64,000 nucleotides of DNA, from NCBI GenBank assembly GCA_964558395.1, contig CAZLDS010000004.1, positions 22,711 through 86,710 on the forward strand. Direction: 5' to 3'. How positions within the stretch are numbered: the stretch's first letter is position 1; each line of letters begins with the position of its first letter. This stretch comes from CSP1-5 sp964558395. GTDB taxonomy: Bacteria; Methylomirabilota; Methylomirabilia; Methylomirabilales; CSP1-5. Below the pieces are notes generated by a model. That model was not told the DNA's origin. It saw only the letters and a list, made by a program, of their open reading frames with translations, and made no database searches. The position numbers and the translations under genes are program-made. Positions 54,101 to 62,630 of the stretch are shown here, piece by piece.

Positions 54101-54277
54101 TTCCGAAGAAAGTCCGAGGCTGATGGTCTGAATCTCCACCATCGGCGGCGCGAACTCGGGAAAGACGTCCACCGGCATTTTTTGAACTTGCTCGATGCCG
54201 AAGTACATCAGTCCCACCGCGCAGGCAAGAACAAGGTACCTGAACTTCAGGCTCTTTTCGACGATCCACCGAAACAT
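51128..54277 (-). CDS. RND-family efflux transporter (CusA/CzcA-like)
   Basis: A 1049-residue RND pump with 12 transmembrane helices and two large periplasmic loops. It opens with the helix VEKSLKFRYLVLACAVGL; helix 4 carries the proton-relay acids in GAVVDDAIVDVENIV. The porter-loop phrases (MPVDVFPEFAPPMVEIQT, PGVANVAMWGE) match the heavy-metal-efflux branch, but the metal-binding Met set of CusA is not evident, so the substrate is open. A second, divergent copy lies upstream with a mini adaptor between them. Confidence 0.9.
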   Translation of the reverse strand: MFRWIVEKSLKFRYLVLACAVGLMYFGIEQVQKMPVDVFPEFAPPMVEIQTISLGLSSEEVESLVTAPLEQVLAGVPGMTAMRSKSVPGLSAIKMYFKPGTDLLLARQMLNERIITVVPTLPSWASPPVMLPPLSSTSRMMKIGISSKTRSVMDLSMITYWTIRQRLLRVPGVANVAMWGERLQMLNVNVVPELLRKHKVTLEEVMGATADSLDVGLFKFSEGHHIGSGGWVETPNQRLQIRHVPPVVQKYDQVTTDPLANVPLAVRNGKQLLLKDVAEVVIDHQPMVGEGIVNEGPGLLLIVEKFPWGNTLQVSREVEKALDALRPGLPDVDIDTTIFRPATFIEVAVHNLNKALIIAAVLVVLVLFVFLYEWRTALISCTAIPLSLMSAMMVLYLRGTTINTMVLAGLVIALGAVVDDAIVDVENIVRRLREYRKEGSQVPFGRVVLEASYEVRHAIVVASLIEIAALLPVFVMEGLSGAFFRPLAFSYAIAIAASMVVALTVTPAMSFILLRNVPLEHRESPLTRWLQRGYGTVLSRIVKTPLPAYLTVGVIMLAGIVVWPLLGHSLLPSFKERDFLMHWLTKPGTSWPEEARITVQASKELRSIPGVRNFGAHIGQALIMDEVVGVYFGENWISVDPAVDYDETLRKIQAAVDGYPGVYRDVQTYLKERIREVLTGSSDAIVVRIYGRDLDVLKQKATEVRDALAKIDGIIDLHMSFQEKIPQIEVKVDLAKAQKYGVKPGDVRRATTTLVALEEAGDIHIANRTYDVNVWSIPSARHSLSDIKNLLIDTPGGGHARLEEVADVRIAPTPNVVQRENLSRRMDVDANVRGRPLGAVYADVQAALAKIEFPHEYYPVLLGEYTERLAVQRKMLAFAIVGLLAIFLLLHTSFNSARLAVISFVLLPSALVGGVLAAWLGDGVISLGSLVGFLTVLGIAARNGILMINHFQHLEAYEGETFGPALVLRGARERLAPILMTATTTGLALVPLVIAGSIPGNEIEHPLALVVLGGLVTSTLLNLFVVPSLYLRFAPSHYAGTSSLEPASR

Positions 54278-54353
54278 AGCAGAGTCTCCGTCTATAGTCG
54301 GTTAGGTAGCATGTGCCCTATAAGGCGTAAAACGTGTTTCCGCTTCCCGTCTT

Positions 54354-54782
54354 CTAATGTCCAACCTTGAACTCGGCGCCGTACAGTTCCGCCACTGCCA
54401 CTGCCGCGACGACCGTACCAACCGGCGGGCCGTCGTTCAGGACCGCAATATCACCTTTAATGTAGTCAACATCGACTTTATGCCTGACGAAGGCACGGGG
54501 TTGGGGGCTGGTGTATACCCAGGTTTGGCCTTCGGGGTCATAGATCAGCGAAGAGTAGGGAACTACCTTTTTCCCTCCCTCCTCACGAACCTGATCGGTT
54601 TTCAGATCGAGCCGTTCGATCGCCCGCTCGGTCAGAGTCACACGGCTCATATTCGACCCCTCGATTTTCGTGATTTCGGCCGGATGCTCGACGTGCTGTG
54701 TGTCAGCTTGTCTTTGGCACGCTGCCAGTGGCAGGCCCGCAATGATCAGCACCGCAATCATCACTCGATGAGTGTCCTGCAT
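54354..54782 (-). CDS. miniature RND adaptor-like lipoprotein
   Basis: A 142-residue lipoprotein (lipobox LAAC, Cys22). It contains only the distal part of an RND adaptor: a strand region VTLTERAIERLDLKT and the membrane-proximal segment VPYSSLIYDPEGQTWVYTSP ... IKGDIAVLNDGPPVGTVVAAV, which in full adaptors follows the barrel. The helical hairpin and lipoyl domain (about 200 residues) are absent. Because it has its own signal and lipobox it looks like a deliberate short form rather than a broken gene. It lies exactly between the two RND pump genes. Confidence 0.72.
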   Translation of the reverse strand: MQDTHRVMIAVLIIAGLPLAACQRQADTQHVEHPAEITKIEGSNMSRVTLTERAIERLDLKTDQVREEGGKKVVPYSSLIYDPEGQTWVYTSPQPRAFVRHKVDVDYIKGDIAVLNDGPPVGTVVAAVAVAELYGAEFKVGH

Positions 54783-54838
54783 CGCTCCCCTCCTATTGAT
54801 CCTTAATACGGGTTGTCCCTTTCTGGTTCTTGGACTTG

Positions 54839-57800
54839 TTAAGCTCGCACCATACCCTCTCGCATTTCATCTTCGGTGACGACTCTGCCCGGAACGTCTT
54901 GAAGATCAAGCTCCGCTTCGCGGGCAGCTCCAAAGAGCACGTACAATGCCGGGACACCGGCCAGGGAATAAATCGTCGCCGTCACCAGGCTACCGAGAAC
55001 GACGACGGCCGTCGGATGCACGATTTCGAGACCGGCGATGTTGCCGAAAAACCCCAGGGGTAGGAAAGCCAGTGCGGTGGTGACCGCCGTCATCAAGATC
55101 GGGGCAGATCGTTCCCGAGTCGCACGCTGAACGAGCTCGGCGCCAAACTTTTCACCCTCACGCTCGAGAGTACGGTAACGGCTAATCAACGTGATACTGT
55201 TCCGCACGACAATTCCCCAGACCGCGATGAATCCCGCGATCGAACCGAGTGAGAGCAGGCCGCCGCTGGTCACGAAGACAGCCAGCACACCGCCCACCAG
55301 AGCCATGGGCAGGGTTAGGAAGACGGCCGTCGCCAGGCGCCAGCTCCGGAAGAACACCTGCAAGAGCAGGAAAGCCCCAATGGCCGCGGCAATCGCATAA
55401 GCGAGCACGCGCTGCTCGGCAGCATCGCGTTCCACGTACTCTCCGAGCAGCTCCGCGCGGTACTCAAGCGGAAACGCGACTTTCTCGAGACGATCTTCGA
55501 CCTCGTCCCCTACGGCGCCGAGATCGCGTCCACGCACGTTGGCTGCCACATCCACGTAACGCGCCACGGCATCTCGATGGATCTCGGTGACAGAGGGCAC
55601 GATGCGCACATGCGCCACGTCTTTCAAGCGCACATGGCTACCCGAGGGGGTGTCGATTAGCAGATTTTGAACATTGGTAACACTGTGGCGGGTCTCGGGC
55701 GTGCCCCATACCACAACGTCGAACACTTTCTGTTCTTCGAAAAGCGCGCCGACGACAATGCCCGACACCAATGAGGTCGCGGCGCGGCGGACATCGCCAG
55801 GCTTGAGGTTATAGCGTTTGGCTCTTTCGACATCGACCTCGATTTCCAAAGTGGGCATTTCTGGAGGATATTGTACTTTGGCATTAACAATGCCGTCGGT
55901 CCCCGCCAGGAGCTTCTGAACCTCCTCTGCCTTATTGCGGATCATATTCATATTCTCACCGTACACGCGCACGACGAGCGATTTACCGGTTCCCGTCAAC
56001 TCCTCTCTGACCTTTTTTTGCAGATAGGTCAGCACCTCAGGAGACAGGCCAGGATAGCCGGCAACCACTTCCTTGACCCTGGCGACGGTCGCTTCGTAGT
56101 CGGCTGAAGGATCGATGCTGACCCACAGCTCACTGGAATTGATATTCGTCCGCTTATCCGACATGATGGCGCGTCCCATAAGAGCGCTGACATTGCGGAC
56201 GCCTGGAATCGACCGCAGCTCGCGGCTGGCGAGCGTGATGATGCGGCTCATGGCCGGATGGGAAGCGCTGGAGCTGCCTTCCATGCGAACCACCAGGTCC
56301 GTTTCTTTGAAAGCGGGCAGCAGAGACTCCTGGCGGAGGAATGGAACGAACGCGAAGCCGACAACGACGAGCGCACAGACAGCGACAAATGCTGGGATTG
56401 GTGTGCGGGCAGCCCATCCCAAAAGACCGCTGTGGATGCCGCGCAGCATCCCCATCCCAGGAGAATCACCGGCCCGGAGCGAGGCATTGCGCAAGAGGAA
56501 CACACTCAACGCCGGCGTGACGGTCAGCGCAACCGCAAAGGAGGCGAGCAACGCCAGTATATAGGACGTGGCGACTGGCCGAGAAAACGCGCCGGACAAA
56601 CCTTCCAGGAAGAAGGCCGGCACCACCGCCAGTGCCATAATGGCCGTCGCGTAGACGAGGGGGCTGCGCATCTCGAGGGCGGCATGGAAAATGATAGTTG
56701 ACGTCGACTTGGCGTGACCTTCTTCAGGCGCCTGGCGAAGACGTCGCACAATATTTTCTATGTCGACGATCGCGTCGTCGATGATGACACCAAGGGCGAT
56801 CATCAGCCCGGTGATGATCATCATATTGATCGTGACGCCCCTCATGTAAAGCACCGTTCCGGCGGCGATCACAGACATCAACACCGCCACGGTACTGATG
56901 AACCCCGTGCGCCAGTCGAAGAAAAAGGCAAGGAAAGCCACAATCATGAGCACCGCGCCGAAGAGCAGCGCCGAGGAGAGATTGGCAACCGCTAGCTCGA
57001 GGTAGGTCGCCGGCCGAAAGAGGGTGGAATCCATCTGCATATCGGAGACAGCAGGCCGCAAGTCTGTGAGCGCCTTTTCCACTTCTTTTGTTACATCCTT
57101 CGTATTGGCCCAGGGGAATTTCTCCACGACCAGCGTGAGCGCAGGCGCCTGGTTGACGATAGCATCCCCGATGAGCGGTTGATGGTCCTCCACCACTTCG
57201 GCCACGTCTCCCAAACGCTTCGCTGAGGCGTCGTCGATCGGCACCTTGGCCAGGTCCACCGCCGCTGTGATGGGCAGGACATGTCGGATGCTGAGCCTTT
57301 GATTGGGGGTATCGATCCATCCGCCGGTGCCGGGCGTCGAGGCTTCCAAAAAGCTCAATGGCGAGGCCCACAGCGAGTTGCCGGCGGTCTTGATGAGTTG
57401 CATCAGCGTCAGGCCTTCGGCCCGCAGCCGCTCGGGATCGACTTGCACCTGCAACTGCCGCTGGCGTTCGCCCCATATCGATACATTGGCCACGCCGGGC
57501 AATCCCATTAAGCGGGGCATAATCGTCCAGCGCGCGAGCACCGACATTTCGATCAGGGACAACTTATCCGAGGTCAAGCCGATCTCCATGAACCTGCCGG
57601 CTGAGGAGACGGGATTGATCATGGTAAACTGGTTCGACACCTGTGGCAGGGCAAATATCTCGATGAGGCGCTCCTGGGCCACTTGCCGGGCCCGCATGAT
57701 GTCGGTCCCTTTCTCAAAGATGAGCGTGATCGACGACAGGCCGGGAAGTGACACGGAACGGATTTCCTCAGCCCATGGGGTCCCGTTGAGCATGTCCGCC

Positions 57801-58009
57801 TCTAGGGGCGTGGTGATCATGGCCTCCACTTCCTGGGCGGAAAGTCCCAGGGCCTCAATTTGAATCTCCACATACGGGCGTGAGAACTCGGGCAAGGCGT
57901 CCACCGGCATGGTGCGCAGCTGCGTGAAACCGAAAACCATCAGCAATGCCGCGAACGCAACAACGACGAGTCGAAGCTTCAAGCTCGACCCAACGATCCA
58001 ACGCATCAT
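54839..58009 (-). CDS. RND-family efflux transporter (second copy)
   Basis: A 1056-residue RND pump of the same branch as its downstream neighbour, with clearly diverged sequence. Helix 4 reads GVIIDDAIVDIENIV (proton-relay Asp pair). The first loop has MPVDALPEFSRPYVEIQI and PGVANVSIWGERQRQLQV. In tripartite systems two RND subunits may form a hetero-trimer, as MdtB/MdtC do, which would fit the tandem copies here; this is inference. The gene follows the porin gene by 110 bases. Confidence 0.9.
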   Translation of the reverse strand: MMRWIVGSSLKLRLVVVAFAALLMVFGFTQLRTMPVDALPEFSRPYVEIQIEALGLSAQEVEAMITTPLEADMLNGTPWAEEIRSVSLPGLSSITLIFEKGTDIMRARQVAQERLIEIFALPQVSNQFTMINPVSSAGRFMEIGLTSDKLSLIEMSVLARWTIMPRLMGLPGVANVSIWGERQRQLQVQVDPERLRAEGLTLMQLIKTAGNSLWASPLSFLEASTPGTGGWIDTPNQRLSIRHVLPITAAVDLAKVPIDDASAKRLGDVAEVVEDHQPLIGDAIVNQAPALTLVVEKFPWANTKDVTKEVEKALTDLRPAVSDMQMDSTLFRPATYLELAVANLSSALLFGAVLMIVAFLAFFFDWRTGFISTVAVLMSVIAAGTVLYMRGVTINMMIITGLMIALGVIIDDAIVDIENIVRRLRQAPEEGHAKSTSTIIFHAALEMRSPLVYATAIMALAVVPAFFLEGLSGAFSRPVATSYILALLASFAVALTVTPALSVFLLRNASLRAGDSPGMGMLRGIHSGLLGWAARTPIPAFVAVCALVVVGFAFVPFLRQESLLPAFKETDLVVRMEGSSSASHPAMSRIITLASRELRSIPGVRNVSALMGRAIMSDKRTNINSSELWVSIDPSADYEATVARVKEVVAGYPGLSPEVLTYLQKKVREELTGTGKSLVVRVYGENMNMIRNKAEEVQKLLAGTDGIVNAKVQYPPEMPTLEIEVDVERAKRYNLKPGDVRRAATSLVSGIVVGALFEEQKVFDVVVWGTPETRHSVTNVQNLLIDTPSGSHVRLKDVAHVRIVPSVTEIHRDAVARYVDVAANVRGRDLGAVGDEVEDRLEKVAFPLEYRAELLGEYVERDAAEQRVLAYAIAAAIGAFLLLQVFFRSWRLATAVFLTLPMALVGGVLAVFVTSGGLLSLGSIAGFIAVWGIVVRNSITLISRYRTLEREGEKFGAELVQRATRERSAPILMTAVTTALAFLPLGFFGNIAGLEIVHPTAVVVLGSLVTATIYSLAGVPALYVLFGAAREAELDLQDVPGRVVTEDEMREGMVRA

Positions 58010-58119
58010 GACTGGGGCCCTCCCTTAGTATGGTGACCTGTTTGGTTTATTTCCAATGCCACGAATGTCTCTTGACCTTTCACGCCAGGCATGTCCTCCG
58101 CCGGGGGCGTCCGACCGCG

Positions 58120-60015
58120 TTACCACACGTACGTAAGTTGCGAGAAGAACCCGTTCGCGGAGTTGCCGGTACCGCCTGCACTCTGCGAGTAGTCCCAGAC
58201 GTGGGAATACTCGAGCGAAAACTTGACACCGTCCAAGACCCACTCGCTCACGTTCACGAGGAATCGCCTCCTGGGAACGAACCCGACCCTGTTCCCATCT
58301 TGCATTACCCCCGCCAGATCGTAGCTCTGCGAGTAGCCGATGGCGAAAAAGGTTCCTTGATCGCCAATCGCTTCAACCCACGGGTTCCAATCGAATTGAT
58401 AGCCGAGTGAGATTTGCCAGGCACCAGGCATGATGTTGACGGAAGTCCCCGAATTATCGACAAATCTTGCCCGTTGGATGGCCCCATTCCACTCACCAAC
58501 GAGTGATACAGGACCGAGGGTTCCTTTGACACTTGCAGCCATCCCGGGCACGAAACCGATCTGGCCCAGAAACGCCTGATATTCGGATGACAGGAACTGA
58601 CTGTCGAAAACCGAGGTGTTGAAATCGACATCGACATCGACAGACCACGGACAAAAGAATTCCAGCCAGCTCTGCCGCTTGCCGGCACCGAGCTGATCGT
58701 AAGAACGACCACAATGCCCCTTGGTGCGAAAACCCACCGTGGCGTCAATGTGATGCCCAGGGTCCCACCCCGTTTTTTCGAGCCCGTCAAAGGTATCACC
58801 GTTGTAAAAATAGACGCCCGCATTGAAAAGAGGAGGAGCTGGCGTGGGAATGAAGGGAGTTGGGGGCGGCGGCCGTGTCGGAGGTGCATCATAGCCAAGG
58901 CCCCGCATGACTGAGCTGACGAGGGGATTGATCACCAGTGGCCTGACCGGCGGCGGCGTGATCGGTGGACCGGGTGGAGTCGGAGGTGGAGTCGGAAACG
59001 CGACGCCCAACCCGATGGCGACGTTTTTCATCTCGAACACTTCTATGGTCAGTGGATCTTCAATGGTCAGCACATCTGCCACGGGATCGCCCGTCGAGAT
59101 GCCGAAGGGCAAGACAATTTGGCCCCCCGTCACGAAAGGTGGGAATCTCTGCGGATCGCCAATGAGGATAAAAGCCGTGTCGATACTGATTCGATCAACC
59201 CCCGTGTTAAAACCATCGGTCGTGGGAAAGAGCACATCTGTACCGTCAAGAAATTCGAGGATGAGACTTCCCAAGGTCCAATCGTTTGCCTGGACTTCAA
59301 AGTCGAGCTCAGCTGTATTCAACGTGAGCACGCCCTCAGACGGACCGGAAAAATTCTCCTGCCATCCCGCGAGCACCTCGAGCGTACCGCCGAACGTCAC
59401 AGACTCGTTGATCTTCGATCCCACCGTCGCAAGGGCTTGTCGAATGATCGAACGGGTCGCTTCTTCCCGGGCAGCCTTCTCGGCTTCCAACTCTTCGACG
59501 CGTTCCTCCAGCTGTTTCTGGTTCCCGTTCTCGGCCTCGACCCGTCCGGGCTGATTCTCGGCTTCTTCCTGCGTCTGCGCGCGTGTGTGTTGGGCCGCTT
59601 CGAGCTCAGCTACTCGCTGCGCAAGCGCACGATTCTGTGTCCGCAGCGCTTCGATGGCGCGATTCTGTGCCTGGAGCATTTGGGTGATACGTTTAATTTT
59701 CGAAATACCATCCGCGGCATGTTTCAGAATTTGCGCTCTATAGGTCGCAGTGCGACCGTTCCCTATTTCCTTTCTGACAGCCTCCAAGAATTCTTCTTCT
59801 GTATTAAAATTGTGATCTTTGAGGGCTTCCAACTTTTCTACAATTTCGTTAGGAAGCCCCTCTTGTCGTAGACTCTCCAGAGACTGTTCGGTGAGTGTAA
59901 CCCCCCCCTCATCCGCACCGGCGGCGGTCCCTCGTTCAGCCCAGGCCGTTGACCCGGCGAGAACGCAAAACGTCAATACCGTGAGCACGGTACTCTTAAT
60001 TCTCACGAGCTTCAT
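58120..60015 (-). CDS. LbtU-like outer-membrane porin with coiled coil and Pro-rich insert
   Basis: A 631-residue exported protein. After the signal peptide (cleaved after AWA) come a helical region and a long coiled coil (about residues 95-185, with heptads of Leu, Ala and Glu). A beta-barrel follows (GGTLEVLAGW, DRISIDTAFILIGDPQRFPP, ending in an aromatic LTYVW typical of outer-membrane insertion). The barrel is interrupted near residues 345-390 by a Pro-rich stretch (PTPPPTPPGPP and PTRPPPPTPFIPTP). The plan resembles the Legionella siderophore porin LbtU. It heads the RND run and might provide an exit or uptake channel. Its start codon overlaps the 3' end of the receiver gene by 20 bases. 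Confidence 0.78.
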   Translation of the reverse strand: MKLVRIKSTVLTVLTFCVLAGSTAWAERGTAAGADEGGVTLTEQSLESLRQEGLPNEIVEKLEALKDHNFNTEEEFLEAVRKEIGNGRTATYRAQILKHAADGISKIKRITQMLQAQNRAIEALRTQNRALAQRVAELEAAQHTRAQTQEEAENQPGRVEAENGNQKQLEERVEELEAEKAAREEATRSIIRQALATVGSKINESVTFGGTLEVLAGWQENFSGPSEGVLTLNTAELDFEVQANDWTLGSLILEFLDGTDVLFPTTDGFNTGVDRISIDTAFILIGDPQRFPPFVTGGQIVLPFGISTGDPVADVLTIEDPLTIEVFEMKNVAIGLGVAFPTPPPTPPGPPITPPPVRPLVINPLVSSVMRGLGYDAPPTRPPPPTPFIPTPAPPLFNAGVYFYNGDTFDGLEKTGWDPGHHIDATVGFRTKGHCGRSYDQLGAGKRQSWLEFFCPWSVDVDVDFNTSVFDSQFLSSEYQAFLGQIGFVPGMAASVKGTLGPVSLVGEWNGAIQRARFVDNSGTSVNIMPGAWQISLGYQFDWNPWVEAIGDQGTFFAIGYSQSYDLAGVMQDGNRVGFVPRRRFLVNVSEWVLDGVKFSLEYSHVWDYSQSAGGTGNSANGFFSQLTYVW

Positions 60016-60463
60016 TCATTCTTCCTCCCTCGTGTGGGGGGGCCAGTTCCTCCAAGGGAACCAAGCCCACTCCTAAGCCCGGGCTCAGATAGGTCTGCCC
60101 CGTGACCACCATCCGAATCGCGAGGAACAGTTCCGTGAACATATCTTCCTTTAGTACGTAGCCCGACGCCCCGGCATCGAGCATGGCCTCGACGAATAGC
60201 TTGTCGGCATGCACAGACAGTGCGAGTACCTTGGTGCGATGAGCAGAAGCAACAATGTGGCGTGTCGCCTCAATGCCACTCACAGTGGGCATGGCCACGT
60301 CCATGATGACGACATCCGGCTCCAACTCCCTGGACAACCGAATCGCGGCCTGGCCGTTCTCGGCCTCACCTATCACAATCAGACTGGAATCCTTGTCAAG
60401 CAAGGACCGGAGGCACTGGCGGAATTCCGTCTTGTTGTCGGCCAGGACAAGTCGTGTGATCAT
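59996..60463 (-). CDS. receiver-only response regulator (NarL branch)
   Basis: A 155-residue receiver with Asp in the early acidic pocket (VLADNK), phosphorylation site in VVIMDVAMPTVSG and Lys in GYVLKED. It closely resembles the receiver of the NarL-type regulator at 60790 but ends in a linker (TYLSPGLGVGLVPLEEL) without the helix-turn-helix. Its stop lies within the first codons of the porin gene, so the two are coupled. It may compete for phosphoryl groups from the PAS kinase or modulate its paralogue. The start at ATG 60463 has no strong ribosome site; longer readings exist up to 60556. Confidence 0.75.
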   Translation of the reverse strand: MITRLVLADNKTEFRQCLRSLLDKDSSLIVIGEAENGQAAIRLSRELEPDVVIMDVAMPTVSGIEATRHIVASAHRTKVLALSVHADKLFVEAMLDAGASGYVLKEDMFTELFLAIRMVVTGQTYLSPGLGVGLVPLEELAPPHEGGRMNEAREN

Positions 60464-60789
60464 TTCGTGGCTCAGACGTCTTCCGTGCACCATGAGTACA
60501 GCGTTTGTCGCGTCGGGCGACGATACACAACCTTGCGGCCCCAGGCTTGCCGCCAAGCCGCCAATGTGTCGTCAACTATCTATGACAATTTCGCCGCAAG
60601 AAAACAATCGGCGAATTCCTGAATTTGGCGTTCCGAAAAGCTGATTCCGCGACGGAAGCCGGACCGAGCATGAACACCGAGCGTGGAGAACTACGCCCCG
60701 GGAAAGCGGCGAATTTGCGTGCGAAAACGAACGAAGGATGAAAAAAAAGTTCTTTTGGAGGAAGGAGGGGCTTGGCCTACCGGTGGAGA
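60464..60789. other. 326-bp intergenic region
   Basis: No gene recognised. It carries a 6-bp perfect hairpin (GGCTTG-CCGC-CAAGCC, 60544-60559) and an eight-A run near 60740; the promoter for the receiver gene should be here, but I cannot point to it. Confidence 0.35.
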
Positions 60790-61437
60790 TCAGTAGGAGG
60801 CGGTCAATCCATGCCTGATCGCATATTTCGTGAGCCCGGCAACGCTGGGGATACTCAGTTTTTCCATGATGCGCCGGCGGTGGGTGTCTATAGTTTTTAT
60901 GCTCAGGTGGAGTTGCCCGGCAATATCCTTGGTGGAATGACCCTCGGCTACTAGCTGAAGCACCTCCCGCTCTCGCCCCGTCAAACAGGACAAAGGAGAG
61001 GTGTGCCCGGACCGGAGCGTCCTGTAGCCTTCTAGAATGGGACCTGCGACGGCCGGAGAAAGGTACGTTTGGTTGGCCATCACGGCGCGGATGGCCGTGA
61101 GCATCTCCTCAAACGGGGACTCCTTGAGCAAATATCCCGAGGCGCCGCCTTCGAACGCATCTCCGACAAACTGCTCGCTAGCATGCATAGATAAACACAG
61201 GATCCGAACCCTAGGCAGCTCGGCGGTAATTTGGCGCGTCGCCTCAATACCGTTCATTCCAGGCATCGACACGTCCATGATAACCAGGTCAGGCTTCTTT
61301 TCACGGGCAACCTTCACGGCGTCCCGACCGTCCCGCGCCTCAGCGATGACCTCGAGGTCACTTTGCTTTTCGAGTAAAGCGCGCAGCCCGCTTAAGAACA
61401 TCACATGGTCGTCGACCAGCACAATCCCGACCTTCAT
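60790..61437 (-). CDS. NarL/FixJ-family response regulator
   Basis: A 215-residue regulator: receiver (residues 1-120) with the acidic pair in VLVDDH, phosphorylation site in VIMDVSMPGMNG and Lys in YLLKES; then a LuxR-type helix-turn-helix (about 145-205) with LTGREREVLQLVAEGHSTKDIA and IKTIDTHRRRIMEKL. It should bind DNA as a dimer when phosphorylated by the adjacent PAS histidine kinase encoded 74 bases upstream. The ATG at 61437 begins the conserved receiver. Confidence 0.93.
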   Translation of the reverse strand: MKVGIVLVDDHVMFLSGLRALLEKQSDLEVIAEARDGRDAVKVAREKKPDLVIMDVSMPGMNGIEATRQITAELPRVRILCLSMHASEQFVGDAFEGGASGYLLKESPFEEMLTAIRAVMANQTYLSPAVAGPILEGYRTLRSGHTSPLSCLTGREREVLQLVAEGHSTKDIAGQLHLSIKTIDTHRRRIMEKLSIPSVAGLTKYAIRHGLTASY

Positions 61438-61511
61438 GCCTGATAACCCCTCAATCAAAATACCCCACGATCCCTACTGCAAGGGCCCACCGCATCGGGT
61501 TTTGTTCCGCT

Positions 61512-62630
61512 TCATTGAAGCGGCGCGACCACGAGCACGCGGGTCCCCCGGCCAGGTACGCCTTCCAGCTCGAGCCGCCCCCCCAGCTGTTTCAATTGCT
61601 CCTGAATGCTGAAGAGACCAAACCGATAGGTCGTAGGGACGCCTCGACCGACGGCAGAGGCGTCGATTCCCACCCCATCATCTTCGACGATGATGTGTAC
61701 TTGACCGCCAACCCGGTGTATCTCCACTTTTGCCTGACGCGCTTGAGCATGCTTTTCGATGTTCCGAATCAGTTCGCGTACGATTCGATATAACACGACG
61801 CTGATTTGATCGGACTGCGGCCTCGGCTGTTTGTCAGACTTGAAATGACATCGAATACCTGTGTGTTTCTGCAGCTGCCCAGTCAGCTGCTCGAGCGCAG
61901 CGTCGAGGCCCAAGGTGTAGAGGACGGGCGAGCTCAGCTCGAACGTGAGCAGGCGAATAGTCTCGATCGTATGATCGATCAGCGCGCGGATTTCTTTGGT
62001 GAGCCCGGTGCTTTCATCGGAAACCTCCGCTTGCAACAACTCGTTGAGTTTAATCTTGGCGATGGCCAGGACTTGCCCGACATCATCATGCAGACCCATC
62101 GCGATCCGCCGGCGCTCCCGCTCTTCGGCCAAAGACAACGCTATCGTGAGAGCCTGGAGCTTCTCTCTGTACACACGGATCTGCTGCTCGACTTTCTTGC
62201 GCTCGGTTACGTCGCGCATAACTGCGAGCTCGGCCGCCTGCCCCTCGTACCTGATGGGTGTGACAGAAGTCTCGACCACCCGCACTTCCCCATTGCGTCT
62301 CCGAAACCTGTATTCGTAAACGCCGGGCACCGGCTGGGCCTGCTGACAAGCCAGCATCCGCTTACTGACCAATTGCTTGTCCTCGGACAGGATAAACTGG
62401 TCCAGGTGTGTTCCGAGAACCTCGGACTCGTCGTCAAGCCCGTGAAGCTCTAGAAACGCTTTGTTTACAAAGACCCGCTTTGCAGCGACGCTTATGGCAA
62501 TGGCCTCAGCCAAGTTATTAACGACTTCCTTGTAGAACTCCTCTCCGCCCCAAAGTAATCCTTCCGCTGACGGGGGTCTATCGGCTTTCCGCCAGCGGGG
62601 GCCCATCGGTTTCTCTCGACGGTGCTTCAT
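61512..62630 (-). CDS. PAS-domain sensor histidine kinase (HisKA_3/NarX type)
   Basis: A 372-residue soluble kinase. The PAS domain covers about residues 30-150 (ending VMRDVTERKKVEQQI), then the HisKA_3 dimerisation region with the phosphoryl His in ERRRIAMGLHDDVGQ, and the HATPase domain with VRELIRNIEKHA (N-box), VEDDGVGID and FGLFSIQEQL. There are no transmembrane segments, so it senses a cytoplasmic signal. The partner is the NarL-type regulator 74 bases downstream. An upstream AT-rich intergenic region holds spaced repeats. Confidence 0.92.
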   Translation of the reverse strand: MKHRREKPMGPRWRKADRPPSAEGLLWGGEEFYKEVVNNLAEAIAISVAAKRVFVNKAFLELHGLDDESEVLGTHLDQFILSEDKQLVSKRMLACQQAQPVPGVYEYRFRRRNGEVRVVETSVTPIRYEGQAAELAVMRDVTERKKVEQQIRVYREKLQALTIALSLAEERERRRIAMGLHDDVGQVLAIAKIKLNELLQAEVSDESTGLTKEIRALIDHTIETIRLLTFELSSPVLYTLGLDAALEQLTGQLQKHTGIRCHFKSDKQPRPQSDQISVVLYRIVRELIRNIEKHAQARQAKVEIHRVGGQVHIIVEDDGVGIDASAVGRGVPTTYRFGLFSIQEQLKQLGGRLELEGVPGRGTRVLVVAPLQ

